Below, one piece after another: positions 29,042 to 37,277 of a DNA stretch of 64,000 nt. Each line of letters opens with the position of its first letter. Position 1 is the stretch's first letter. Origin of the DNA: Pirellulales bacterium (GTDB taxonomy: Bacteria; Planctomycetota; Planctomycetia; Pirellulales; JAEUIK01); contig JAHBXR010000010.1 of the NCBI GenBank assembly GCA_019636335.1, positions 150,224 to 214,223 on the forward strand, in the 5' to 3' direction. The position numbers and the translations under genes are program-made. The notes beneath the pieces are model-generated. The model saw nothing but the letters and a program-made list of their open reading frames with translations, ran no database searches and was not told the origin of the DNA.

Positions 29042-29707
29042 CTAGAAGGTCACCGGGTGTTGCGGCAACACGAAGGGGGCCGGCGCCGTTTCTGGCCGCT
29101 CGTCGCGCATCGCGGGGCGCGGGCTGCGCGATGCGATCCCGCACGTCTGCAAATAGGCCGCCAGCAATTCGTAACCGTGCTCAGTAAGGATCGATTCGGG
29201 GTGGAACTGTAGTCCCACCAGCGGCAACTCACGATGCGCGAGCGCCATGACGGCGCCGTCGGTCGTCGTCGCCGTTATCTCCAACTCTGCCGGCAGCGTC
29301 GCGGGATCGACCACCAGCGAATGATAGCGTCCGACGACCAGCGGGTTGGGCAAGCCGGTAAAAATGCCCCGTTCGCCGTGGCGCACTTGCGAGGCCCGAC
29401 CATGTACCGGTTCTCTCGCGCGCACGATGTTCGCGCCGAATGCCTCGGCGATGGCTTGATGTCCCAGGCAGATCCCCAGGATCGGCAGCTCCCGGTACAG
29501 CTCGCGCACGAGGTCGAGCGAACAGCCCGCTTCGCGCGGCGTGCAAGGACCGGGAGAAAGCACCACCACGGCAGGACGCAACCGCCGCACGCCGGCGACA
29601 TCGATCGCGTCGTTCCTGACCGCGTGCGTCGACTGACCCAACCGCTCGAAGTAGCGCGCCAGGTTGTGGACGAAGCTATCGTAGTTATCGATCAGCAGAA
29701 TGGACAT
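29042..29707 (-). CDS. pabA: aminodeoxychorismate synthase glutaminase (class I amidotransferase)
   Basis: PabA/TrpG-type glutaminase of 221 residues that supplies ammonia to the pabB product. The nucleophile C80 is in LGICLGHQ and the histidine/glutamate pair in FHPES. The ATG at 29707 starts the family sequence MSILLIDNYDSF; a longer frame upstream overlaps pabB and has no features. The gap to pabB is 43 bases. Because the partner has the PIKGT signature of aminodeoxychorismate synthase, PabA is preferred over TrpG, although many such glutaminases serve both. Confidence 0.9.
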   Translation of the reverse strand: MSILLIDNYDSFVHNLARYFERLGQSTHAVRNDAIDVAGVRRLRPAVVVLSPGPCTPREAGCSLDLVRELYRELPILGICLGHQAIAEAFGANIVRAREPVHGRASQVRHGERGIFTGLPNPLVVGRYHSLVVDPATLPAELEITATTTDGAVMALAHRELPLVGLQFHPESILTEHGYELLAAYLQTCGIASRSPRPAMRDERPETAPAPFVLPQHPVTF

Positions 29708-29750
29708 GCGAGTCGGGTAGGAAGCGGGCGAGTCGCGATTCAGAATACCC

Positions 29751-31184
29751 TCAGACCAGGGCCCGTAACATCCCCTCGGCCTTGTCCCAGGTCTCCGCAT
29801 ACTCGCGTTCGGGCACCGATGGAGCGACGATTCCGCCCCCGACGGGCAGTTGCCACCAACCGCGCGAGGCCGTCACGGTGCGAATGAGAATGTTCGCGTC
29901 GAACGTGCCGTCGAAGCCGAGATATCCCAAGGCGCCGCAGTAGGGCCCTCGCGCAACGCGTTCCAGCTCGGCGATGATTTCCATCGCGCGCACCTTCGGA
30001 GCGCCGGTGATCGATCCCCCCGGAAAGGCCGCACGCAACAGATCGAGCGCCGTCCGGCCCGGCAACAATGTTCCCTCAACGACGGAAACCAGGTGCTGCA
30101 CGAACTCATACAGTTCGAGTCGACATAGCTCCGAGACGCGCACGCTCTCCGGCCGACAGACCCGCGACAGATCGTTCCGCAACAGATCGACGATCATCAC
30201 GTTCTCGGCGCGATCCTTGTCGCTGGCCCGCAATTCGTCGGCCGTGAAGAGATCGGCCTCCGGCGAGCTTGATCGTCGGCGCGTCCCTTTGATCGGCCGT
30301 GCCTCGACCTGACCATCGCAGACGCGGAGGAAGCGTTCGGGCGAGGCGCTGGCGATTTGCGTCTCGCCCAGATCGAAATAGGCGGCGAACGTCGCCGGGT
30401 TGCGGCGGCGCAATCTCAGGTACAACTCCGCGGCGTGGTCGCCCGCAGGATACAACAGACGCTGCGCCAGGTTGACCTGAAAGATGTCCCCCGCGCGAAT
30501 GTACTCGATTGCCCGGGCGACGGCGTCGAGGTATCCCTCGCGCGAGAAATTGCTGGCGAGCCCCGGCATCCCGCCCACGGCGTATTGCGGAGCGAGCGCC
30601 TCGATCGGCAGCGTCCCAGCACGATGCTCGATCGTATGGGGCGGACAGTCTTCGCCGGTCGTCAACCATGCCCGCATTTGAGCCAACCGATTGCGGGCTC
30701 GGCGCTCGCGCCGCGCGGGCCCAGTCTCGGGCCAGCCCTGCGAGATGATCCACGCGCGGTTCTCGGCATGATCGCAGGCCACGACGACGTCGTAGAGCCC
30801 AACGGCCAGGCAGGGCACCTCGAACTCGTCGAACTGGGGCGAGGGAATACGCTCGAGTTGCCTCCCCAGGTCGTAGCTGAACAGCCCAGCGGCACCCCCT
30901 TGAAACGGCGGCAGCCCCGGCACCGTGACAGAGACATGCCGCCGCAGGCGTTCCGCCAGCCGCTCGAGCGCCCCTCGTTCGTCCACGCGAGCGACAAGAA
31001 ACTCGAACGGATCGGCCGCCAGGAACGAGTAGCGCCCCAGCTCGTTCTCGCGCCGCGCGCTATCGAAAAAAACGCAGTGCGGCAGCGACCAGAGCCGGCG
31101 AAACAGCGACTCGGTATCCGGCACGGGCAGAAGTTGCTCGACCAATGGCAGAGTCTGTGCCGAGGATTGCAGCGGCGTGACCAT
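29751..31184 (-). CDS. pabB: aminodeoxychorismate synthase component I
   Basis: The 477-residue protein is a chorismate-utilising enzyme. It carries the PIKGT motif (near residue 297) with the lysine that distinguishes aminodeoxychorismate synthase from anthranilate synthase (PIAGT), and FPGGSITGAPK near the C-terminus. With PabA it makes 4-amino-4-deoxychorismate, the precursor of p-aminobenzoate. No pabC lyase is seen in the operon. The start overlaps the upstream stop (TGATG), so it is translationally coupled to the dihydropteroate-synthase-like gene. Confidence 0.92.
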   Translation of the reverse strand: MVTPLQSSAQTLPLVEQLLPVPDTESLFRRLWSLPHCVFFDSARRENELGRYSFLAADPFEFLVARVDERGALERLAERLRRHVSVTVPGLPPFQGGAAGLFSYDLGRQLERIPSPQFDEFEVPCLAVGLYDVVVACDHAENRAWIISQGWPETGPARRERRARNRLAQMRAWLTTGEDCPPHTIEHRAGTLPIEALAPQYAVGGMPGLASNFSREGYLDAVARAIEYIRAGDIFQVNLAQRLLYPAGDHAAELYLRLRRRNPATFAAYFDLGETQIASASPERFLRVCDGQVEARPIKGTRRRSSSPEADLFTADELRASDKDRAENVMIVDLLRNDLSRVCRPESVRVSELCRLELYEFVQHLVSVVEGTLLPGRTALDLLRAAFPGGSITGAPKVRAMEIIAELERVARGPYCGALGYLGFDGTFDANILIRTVTASRGWWQLPVGGGIVAPSVPEREYAETWDKAEGMLRALV

Positions 31185-32620
31185 CAGACATCCTCGCTCG
31201 CGCTGTCCTCGCTGGAGTGCGACGACGGCTCATCTGTCTTATTCCTTGCCCGCGCGCGGTGGCTTTGCTCCGCGCGCGTCAAGAATCCCCACTCGAGCGC
31301 CTCGTCCTGCCGATAGTCTTTTCCCAACGTTAGCGCGGTCACGGCCTTGGCCATCTCGTAACCGAGGTAGAACGCATGCGACGCATCGAGCGTGCGATTG
31401 CCACGCGACGTCATTTCCTGAAACAGCAGGTAGGGGTCTTCGCCGCGCAGGTGCAGGCCGGCGGAAATCAGGTGTAACTGGCCCCCTTCGACAAAGAGCC
31501 GAAAGTTGTGATCGCGAATCTCGTCAGCCAACCGCGAGAGCGCCTCCTCGCCGAAGGTGTGCGGTTTCGTATCGCGCAACATGACCAGCCGTGGCTCGAC
31601 ATGCTTGGGGAGCGCACGCTGACGCACCGCGTAATACACCAGGCGCCGCGCGAGATCGCATTCGCGCACCGAACTGCGAGCCCAATTGATCACTTCGGTC
31701 GTCAACACGCTGCGAATGCCCAGTTCTTCGCACACGCCGAGCAAGAGCACGTTCACCCCCGCCGAATCGACGTCGGTCAGCTCGGTGAGATTGCCGATGC
31801 CCATCATCATCTCGGCCTCGGGCATTCGCGCGCGCACCTGCATGTAGCGCTCGAGACTCGCGGCGAAGCCAAAGCCGATCGGTTCGAGAATCGGATCGAC
31901 GCGCAAGCGCACGCCCGCTGTCGCCAGCTGCTCGACTGTCTCTTCCAGCCCCTCGAGCGTGCCCGGCACGTCGGGCAACACGACGACCTCGCATCCCCAG
32001 TCGGACGCGGCATCGCGATTCGTGTGGTTCACCGACAGCACCAGCTCGGCGCCCGCCTTGGCCGCGGCGGCGATCTCGACCGTGTTCATACTGTCGATGG
32101 AAACGCGATGCCCGGCGTCGCGCAGCGCGCGAACCGCCTCGGCGACTCCGCCCCACGTATCGCCGGGATCGCACCCCAGATCGATCACGTCTGCCCCCGA
32201 AGCGCGCAGGCGCTCTGCCGCGGCGACGATCTCCTCCCGTCTCAGCCGGGGGGCGTGATTGATCTCGGCCAGGATCTCGATATCGTAGGCGCCATACTCG
32301 GCTCGGCCACGCTTGGGCTGGCCGAAGAATTCGTCCAGATCGCGGAGATCCTTGGGCCCGCGTTCGACGGGAAGTCGCAGCTTCTCCGCGACGATGGCCA
32401 ATTCGCCCCGGCAGTAGCCGGGCAAGATGACCCGCGTCGCGGCGGCAGGGGGCTCGAGACGCTTCGCCACCCATTCGGTCGTCATCAGCGCGGCCACGGT
32501 GATGCCCAGCACGCCGATCGAATAGTCGAAGCCCACGGCGGGAGCCAACTCCGCCAGTCGCTGCCTCAGGGCGAACTCGGCCAGTCGACCGGTAACGAAA
32601 TGAAGGTGCTCGCGCGGCAT
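31184..32620 (-). CDS. dihydropteroate synthase-like protein (DUF6513), H4MPT pathway
   Basis: The 478-residue protein has an N-terminal ligase-like segment (HFVTGRLAEFALRQRL) and a central TIM-barrel with pterin-binding-enzyme motifs (DVIDLGCDPGDTW, HRVSIDSMNT, ELVLSVNHTNRD). Such DHPS-like proteins with this N-terminal extension occur in H4MPT-containing bacteria and archaea; folate DHPS is shorter and lacks the extension. It starts eight bases after the SDR stop. A role in linking pterin to the aminobenzoate-ribose moiety is the likely function, inferred from neighbours. Confidence 0.85.
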   Translation of the reverse strand: MPREHLHFVTGRLAEFALRQRLAELAPAVGFDYSIGVLGITVAALMTTEWVAKRLEPPAAATRVILPGYCRGELAIVAEKLRLPVERGPKDLRDLDEFFGQPKRGRAEYGAYDIEILAEINHAPRLRREEIVAAAERLRASGADVIDLGCDPGDTWGGVAEAVRALRDAGHRVSIDSMNTVEIAAAAKAGAELVLSVNHTNRDAASDWGCEVVVLPDVPGTLEGLEETVEQLATAGVRLRVDPILEPIGFGFAASLERYMQVRARMPEAEMMMGIGNLTELTDVDSAGVNVLLLGVCEELGIRSVLTTEVINWARSSVRECDLARRLVYYAVRQRALPKHVEPRLVMLRDTKPHTFGEEALSRLADEIRDHNFRLFVEGGQLHLISAGLHLRGEDPYLLFQEMTSRGNRTLDASHAFYLGYEMAKAVTALTLGKDYRQDEALEWGFLTRAEQSHRARARNKTDEPSSHSSEDSASEDV

Positions 32621-32628
32621 ATCGTCGT

Positions 32629-33402
32629 TCACGATTCTTGGAAGCCGCCGTTGACCGCCCAGACCTGGCCGGTGACGAAACTCGATTCCTCGGAGACCAG
32701 GAACCGCGCGGTCCGGGCAACATCGCTCGGTTCGCCCCAGCGTCCCAGTTGTGCTTCGCGCTTCGCGCGTTCCTGCCAGGCGGCCGAGGCGGTCTCGCCC
32801 CAGCTTGTCTTGATCCAGCCCGGCGCGAGACAGTTGATGCGTACCTCGGGGGCCAGCGAGAGCGCCAGGCTCTTCGTATGTGCCATGACCGCCCCCTTCG
32901 AGGCCCCGAACAATTCGCCGCTGTCGCCGGCCATGCCGTGATCGGCCTGGTCCCAACCGATGTTGAGCAGCACGCCGCGTCCCCGCGCCTTCATGCGGCG
33001 CCCCACCTCACGCGCCAGCCGCAGCGACGCCGTGACGTCGACGCGCCACAGCGCCTCGAGCTTTTGCTCGAACGTCCAGCGCGTGGCCTCGCCCGTCAAC
33101 AGATCGACGCCGGCACAGTTGATCCAGATATCGAGCGAGCCGCGCCACTGCCACGCCTCCTCCGCCAGGCGGTCTTGCTCGGCCGGTTCGGCAAGATCGG
33201 CCATGAAGACCTGCGACTGGCGGCCGGACTGGCGAATCTCCGCCGCCGTCTGTTCGGCCCCTTCGCGCGAGCGCCGGGCGTGTACGACGACGTCGGCGCC
33301 GCAGCGGGCCAGTTCGAGCGCGATCGCGCGTCCGATGCCGCTCGATGAACCGGTCACCACGGCAGTTTGCCCGGCGAGTTGAAATTCGGCAACGTCAGAC
33401 AT
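32629..33402 (-). CDS. SDR family protein with altered catalytic site
   Basis: This 257-residue Rossmann SDR keeps the cofactor motif TGSSSGIG (G18-G24), the INCAG motif (N95-G98) and the C-terminal PG region, so it probably binds NAD(P). The active-site tetrad is not conserved: the tyrosine of YxxxK is F165 (ELFGASK, K169 kept), the serine position is Q152, and the asparagine position is D122. It heads the H4MPT operon and is followed closely by the DHPS-like gene. Pteridine reductases such as PTR1 and FolM are also SDRs, so pterin reduction or a binding role is a possible job; this is inference. Confidence 0.8.
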   Translation of the reverse strand: MSDVAEFQLAGQTAVVTGSSSGIGRAIALELARCGADVVVHARRSREGAEQTAAEIRQSGRQSQVFMADLAEPAEQDRLAEEAWQWRGSLDIWINCAGVDLLTGEATRWTFEQKLEALWRVDVTASLRLAREVGRRMKARGRGVLLNIGWDQADHGMAGDSGELFGASKGAVMAHTKSLALSLAPEVRINCLAPGWIKTSWGETASAAWQERAKREAQLGRWGEPSDVARTARFLVSEESSFVTGQVWAVNGGFQES

Positions 33403-33586
33403 CGGCCAGGTACGAAAAACCCATAAAAACGGTGCTCTGCCGCGATGGCATGCGACCTTCTCGGTTGTAGTCGGACGGCCCACAGGGGACAAGGAGCGAG
33501 TTCGCGTGCCCGGCCCGTGTCGTACACTTGGGCGGTCCACCGAATTGATTCGGGCGGCCCCCCGATTTAACCTGCCCTCAATCTGT

Positions 33587-33592
33587 TATGAT
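33587..33592 (+). promoter_or_regulatory. -10 box upstream of the acyltransferase
   Basis: TATGAT at 33587-33592 lies 75 bases before the ATG, in the gap divergent from the H4MPT operon. No clear -35 at the right distance. Confidence 0.4.
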
Positions 33593-33667
33593 GCTCCGTT
33601 TCGTGCCGAGCTGGTCGGCCACTCTCTTCTCAGACCTGGACTGACATCATCGCCGACTTCCGCGCTT

Positions 33668-34831
33668 ATGGCTGATATCCCCAAAGAACGACTCAATTTC
33701 AAGGATCGGTTGTCGACCGCCGCTTTTGCCTTCCGTGGCTACAACGTGACCAATCACGGGCGCAGCCTCGAGCTGCTGAACCACCCGGCCTACGGTCCGA
33801 TCGTCGAGCGACATCTGCGCGAAGCGGGCGAGGTGGCCTCGGACGCGACGCACGAGCACCTCGATCTCATCGCCACGGTGCGCAACCAGGGCGAGAGCAC
33901 GCTCGAAACCTTTGCGGCCGATATCTCAGTCATCGTGGCGGTGGAGCTCGCCCAGCTCGAGATCCTGCGCGAGTTCTTCGGCATCGACTGGGTCAAGGGC
34001 AAGCTGGCGTTCGGCTACAGCCTGGGGGAAGTGGCCGCCCTCATCGGCTGTGGCGTGTACGAGATGCGGCACATCGTGCCGGCTCCCGTGGCTATGGCCC
34101 GCGAATGCGCCGAACTGGGGCGCGACGTGACGATGGGAGTTGTCTTCTCGCGCGGGCCGGAGCTCGATGTCGACGCCGTGCGCCGCTTGTGCCTCGAGAT
34201 CAACGCCGAGGGAGAAGGGGTGATCGCCATCTCCTCCTACCTGTCTCCCAACACGGTGCTTGTGCTAGGGCAGGGGACCACGGTCGAGCGATTCCAACGC
34301 CGCATGCACGAGCTGATGCCCAAGCAGGTTCACCTGCGCAAGAACAGCCATCGTTGGCCGCCGCTGCATACGCCGATCCTGTGGGAAAAGCGCTTGGTGA
34401 ATCGCGCGGCGTTCGACATGCACACGATGCCCGGCGGGTTCATCAAGCCCCCCATCCCGATCGTCTCGCTCGTCACCGGCAAGGTGAGCTACAACGACTA
34501 CAACAGCCGCGAGATATTGAACCGCTGGATCGACCACCCGCAACGGCTCTGGGACGCGGTGTGCGAAACGCTCTCCTCCGGCGTGGAGACGGTCGTCCAC
34601 GTCGGCCCCGAGCCGAACCTGATCCTGGCGACCTTTAAGCGTCTGAGCGACAACGTCGAGGTGCAATTGAAGGGGCGCTCGCTGAACAGTTTTGGCCTGC
34701 GGGCCATGTCGCGCGTCGCCCGCCGCCCCTGGCTCACTAAAATGCTCTCGTCCCGGGCAGCCCTGCTGCGAGCCCCCTTCATCGAGCACATCGTGTTGGA
34801 AGACTGGCTGCTCGAGCAACAGGTGCCGTAG
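33668..34831 (+). CDS. acyltransferase-domain protein, malonyl-CoA:ACP transacylase-like
   Basis: The 387-residue protein has a FabD/AT-like fold with the nucleophile S118 in GYSLGE (most homologues read GHSLGE). The later NSHRWPPLHTP segment carries the expected histidine. An N-terminal extension of about 70 residues is not seen in simple FabD. It may load malonyl or another acyl group on ACP for fatty-acid or polyketide synthesis; the substrate is not evident. About 2.3 kb downstream a degraded copy of its 3' end is found beyond a hipBA insertion. Confidence 0.75.
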   Translation: MADIPKERLNFKDRLSTAAFAFRGYNVTNHGRSLELLNHPAYGPIVERHLREAGEVASDATHEHLDLIATVRNQGESTLETFAADISVIVAVELAQLEILREFFGIDWVKGKLAFGYSLGEVAALIGCGVYEMRHIVPAPVAMARECAELGRDVTMGVVFSRGPELDVDAVRRLCLEINAEGEGVIAISSYLSPNTVLVLGQGTTVERFQRRMHELMPKQVHLRKNSHRWPPLHTPILWEKRLVNRAAFDMHTMPGGFIKPPIPIVSLVTGKVSYNDYNSREILNRWIDHPQRLWDAVCETLSSGVETVVHVGPEPNLILATFKRLSDNVEVQLKGRSLNSFGLRAMSRVARRPWLTKMLSSRAALLRAPFIEHIVLEDWLLEQQVP

Positions 34832-34866
34832 AGACGGTCTTACACGCCTTTGAATGGGGACCATCG

Positions 34867-35307
34867 ATGACCCGATTCCCCCGGCCAGCTCGAGTGGTGG
34901 CTCGTCTCGAACATTTTGCCAGCCTACTCGGCTGGCACGACCTGCGATCCCGCAATCACTTGTTCGACGACTGGACAAGGGTCGTATGGTATGAGTCAGG
35001 CCACGCGACAGGTGGTCGCCAGTACTTCGCCCTGCAAATCAACGAGCATCCCATCGGATCAACGGACTGCTTCGCCGCGGCAGTCCACTGCCTGAAGTAC
35101 CGCATTTGCTCGGGAGTTCACTCGTTCCCGTGTCGCACGCTCCGCGAAGCGCAATCGGAAGCCAAGCGATTGCACACCTGGCTTTACCACGCATGGTTCG
35201 CCACGCCCGCAGCTCGACGCGACTATCGGATCGCTCACCCCGAGTGCGCGGAATACTCCTGGCGCAAGCTGCGCGAGCAGGGGAAGCCGCACTACCCGAC
35301 AATCTAA
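34867..35307 (+). CDS. hypothetical protein, 146 aa
   Basis: I do not recognise this protein. It is soluble, rich in Trp, His, Arg and Tyr, and has no signal peptide or membrane helix. The cysteines are spread (C68, C74, C81, C89 and others), without a clear zinc pattern. It begins 35 bases after the acyltransferase stop and ends just before the AT-rich hipBA promoter region, so it is part of the segment bracketed by the duplicated gene end. Confidence 0.5.
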   Translation: MTRFPRPARVVARLEHFASLLGWHDLRSRNHLFDDWTRVVWYESGHATGGRQYFALQINEHPIGSTDCFAAAVHCLKYRICSGVHSFPCRTLREAQSEAKRLHTWLYHAWFATPAARRDYRIAHPECAEYSWRKLREQGKPHYPTI

Positions 35308-35324
35308 ATCAAAGCAAATATAAT

Positions 35325-35417
35325 GCGCATTTTAGTGCGCTTTGATTGGATTTTATGGATATAAAGAGCATTATAATGCGCTTTCAATAACTATTATTAC
35401 TGCGCATAAAAGTGCGC
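35325..35417. promoter_or_regulatory. three palindromic operator boxes before hipB
   Basis: Three 16-bp boxes with shared GCGC...GCGC ends: 35325-35340 GCGCATTTTAGTGCGC, 35366-35381 GAGCATTATAATGCGC and 35402-35417 GCGCATAAAAGTGCGC. They are spaced 41 and 36 bases apart in an AT-rich stretch unlike its surroundings. A half site AAGCGCAC lies at 35440-35447. HipB antitoxins autorepress through multiple palindromic sites, so these are the likely HipB operators; the third abuts a TACAAT -10. Confidence 0.7.
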
Positions 35418-35423
35418 TTAGTG

Positions 35424-35429
35424 CTACAA
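35424..35429 (+). promoter_or_regulatory. TACAAT -10 box of hipBA
   Basis: TACAAT at 35424-35429, 31 bases before the hipB ATG. The third operator box lies directly upstream in the spacer, so repressor binding would block polymerase. Confidence 0.5.
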
Positions 35430-35460
35430 TTCAGCATCAAAGCGCACGATTGTGAGCACT

Positions 35461-35802
35461 ATGAGTATCATCGATCTGAGCAACGACGCCCTCCTCGCCG
35501 AACTGGGCGACCGGCTGCGCCGTGCCCGCCTCAACAAAAACCTGACCCAAGGGGACCTGGCGCGTCAGGCGGGCATTGCCCGTCGCACGCTGCAAAAGGC
35601 CGAGGAAGGGGATTCGCCCACGCTCGAAACCGTCATCGCCATCTTGCGCGCCCTGGGCGAGTTGGCCCAGCTCGACCTGTTTCTGCCGCCTCCGCCTCCA
35701 AGCCCACTCGAGTTGGCCAAACAACGGGGCTCGCTACGGCAACGGGCTACGAGCCCGAAGAAGGCAAAGCCCCCCACGAAAACCTGGCGCTGGAAGAACT
35801 GA
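35461..35802 (+). CDS. hipB: HipB-like XRE antitoxin
   Basis: The 113-residue protein begins with an XRE/Cro helix-turn-helix (LGDRLRRARLNKNLTQGDLARQAGI, with QGDLARQAG as helices 2-3) and ends with a basic, proline-rich tail. It would repress its own operon and neutralise HipA. The ATG at 35461 gives the compact form; a GTG at 35452 adds three residues. The stop is two bases before the hipA ATG. The tail after residue 80 is longer than in E. coli HipB. Confidence 0.85.
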   Translation: MSIIDLSNDALLAELGDRLRRARLNKNLTQGDLARQAGIARRTLQKAEEGDSPTLETVIAILRALGELAQLDLFLPPPPPSPLELAKQRGSLRQRATSPKKAKPPTKTWRWKN

Positions 35803-35804
35803 CC

Positions 35805-37121
35805 ATGCCCGTCGACGTGGCCACGGTCCAGCTTTGGGGGAACGAGATCGGCGCTGTCTCTTGGAACAGCGAACGCGAGCTTGCCGCTTTCGAATACGCG
35901 CGCGATTTTCGCGACAGCGGCATCGAGCTCGCCCCGCGAACGATGCCCCTCGGCCCCACGATCTATTCCTTCCCCGCGCTGGCCAAACCATCCTTTCACG
36001 GCTTGCCCGGCATACTGGCCGACTGCCTGCCCGACAAGTTCGGCAGCTTGCTGATCGACGAATGGCTGGTGCGTCAGGGGCGCTCGCCCGGCAGTTTTAA
36101 TCCCGTCGAACGACTCTGCTATCTCGGCTCGCGCGGCCTGGGCGCCTTGGAATTCCGGCCGGCGATCCGCGGTGGGCTTTCGAAGTCCGTTCCCGTCGAC
36201 GTGGCCGAACTGGTCGAGCTCGCCTCGCAGGTGCTCACTCAGAAGAAGCGGTGGAAGACGAAGCTCCGCGAAAGCCCACGCGACCAGGACGCCTTGGCCG
36301 ACATTCTTCGCGTCGGCACGTCGGCCGGCGGCGCGCGGGCCAAGGCGGTCATCGCCTGGAACGAGGCCACCGGCCAGGTGCGCTCGGGACAGGTCACCGC
36401 CCCCGCGGGCTTCACCTATTGGCTCCTCAAGTTCGATGGCGTCTCCGAGAATCGAGACAAGGAGGTCAACGATCCGCGAGGATACGGACAGATCGAGTAT
36501 GCCTACTACTTGATGGCCCTCGAGGCGGGCCTCGCGATGTCGCGCTGCCGCCTGCTGTCGGAAAATGGCCGCCACCACTTCATGACGCAGCGTTTCGACC
36601 GGACCGACGACGGGCAGAAGCTGTTCATGCAGTCGCTGTGCGCCCTGGGGCACTACGATTTCAATCAGGCGGGCGCCTACAGCTACGAACAGGCCTTACA
36701 AATGGCCGTTGATCTGCAGCTCTCCGTGGATGTGCGCGAGCAACTTTTACGTCGTGCCGTGTTCAATATTTTCGCCCGGAACCAGGACGACCACACCAAG
36801 AACATCGCCTTCCTAATGGACAAGCGAGGTGTCTGGCACCTGGCGCCGGCGTTCGACGTCGTCTATAGCTACAATCCGGCCGGCCACTGGACCAACCAGC
36901 ATCAAATGACGCTGAACGGCAAGCGCGATGGCTTTACCCAGGATGATTTTCGCACGGCCGCCAAACGCTTCCGGCTGTTTCGCGGCAAGCGGCTCGACAC
37001 GATGCTACGAGAAGTGGACGCCGCCATCGAACGCTGGCCGACCTTCGCCCAAGAGGCGGGCGTTGCAGCGCAGCGTACCCGACGAATCGGCGAGAATCAC
37101 CGACGACTCGCGTCGATGTAG
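35805..37121 (+). CDS. hipA: HipA family serine/threonine kinase toxin
   Basis: The 438-residue kinase shows HipA features: the phosphate-binding loop GTSAGGARAK (about 171-180), the catalytic-loop NQDDH (326-330), and APAFDVVYS with the metal-binding aspartate soon after. E. coli HipA phosphorylates glutamyl-tRNA synthetase and causes growth arrest; the target here is inferred. The length and the intact motifs suggest a functional toxin. The frame stays open upstream through hipB, but translation most likely begins at 35805 just after the hipB stop. Confidence 0.88.
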   Translation: MPVDVATVQLWGNEIGAVSWNSERELAAFEYARDFRDSGIELAPRTMPLGPTIYSFPALAKPSFHGLPGILADCLPDKFGSLLIDEWLVRQGRSPGSFNPVERLCYLGSRGLGALEFRPAIRGGLSKSVPVDVAELVELASQVLTQKKRWKTKLRESPRDQDALADILRVGTSAGGARAKAVIAWNEATGQVRSGQVTAPAGFTYWLLKFDGVSENRDKEVNDPRGYGQIEYAYYLMALEAGLAMSRCRLLSENGRHHFMTQRFDRTDDGQKLFMQSLCALGHYDFNQAGAYSYEQALQMAVDLQLSVDVREQLLRRAVFNIFARNQDDHTKNIAFLMDKRGVWHLAPAFDVVYSYNPAGHWTNQHQMTLNGKRDGFTQDDFRTAAKRFRLFRGKRLDTMLREVDAAIERWPTFAQEAGVAAQRTRRIGENHRRLASM

Positions 37122-37154
37122 CCCCGTGCCGTGCAGCCGTCGATGCCCTACTCC

Positions 37155-37256
37155 GTCGGCCTGATGGCTCCTTCCCGAAGATGCTCTCTTCGAGTGTCAT
37201 CCTGCTCCGGAGCATATCGTGCTCAACGACTGATTACTCGAGCAGCAGGTGCCCTG
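37155..37256 (+). pseudogene. decayed copy of the acyltransferase 3' end
   Basis: The bases at 37180-37256 repeat the last codons of the acyltransferase gene (34741-34831). Reading gives KMLSS...LLR, then after a frame-changing deletion EHIVLND-stop-LLEQQVP-stop, against KMLSS...LLR...EHIVLEDWLLEQQVP in the intact gene; the tryptophan codon has become TGA. Weaker similarity (GTCGGCCTG, then GGCTC) extends left to about 37155 and right past the stop. It marks the far edge of the hipBA segment. Confidence 0.75.
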
Positions 37257-37277
37257 AATCATTGGCTCTGAAGGAGA

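Noticed and set aside
35412..35804. HipA extended upstream through hipB
   Set aside because: The open frame is shared by chance with hipB; HipA family sequence begins at 35805 just after the hipB stop.
37122..37277. new small gene after hipA
   Set aside because: The similarity to the acyltransferase 3' end with stop and deletion explains the sequence better than a coding gene.
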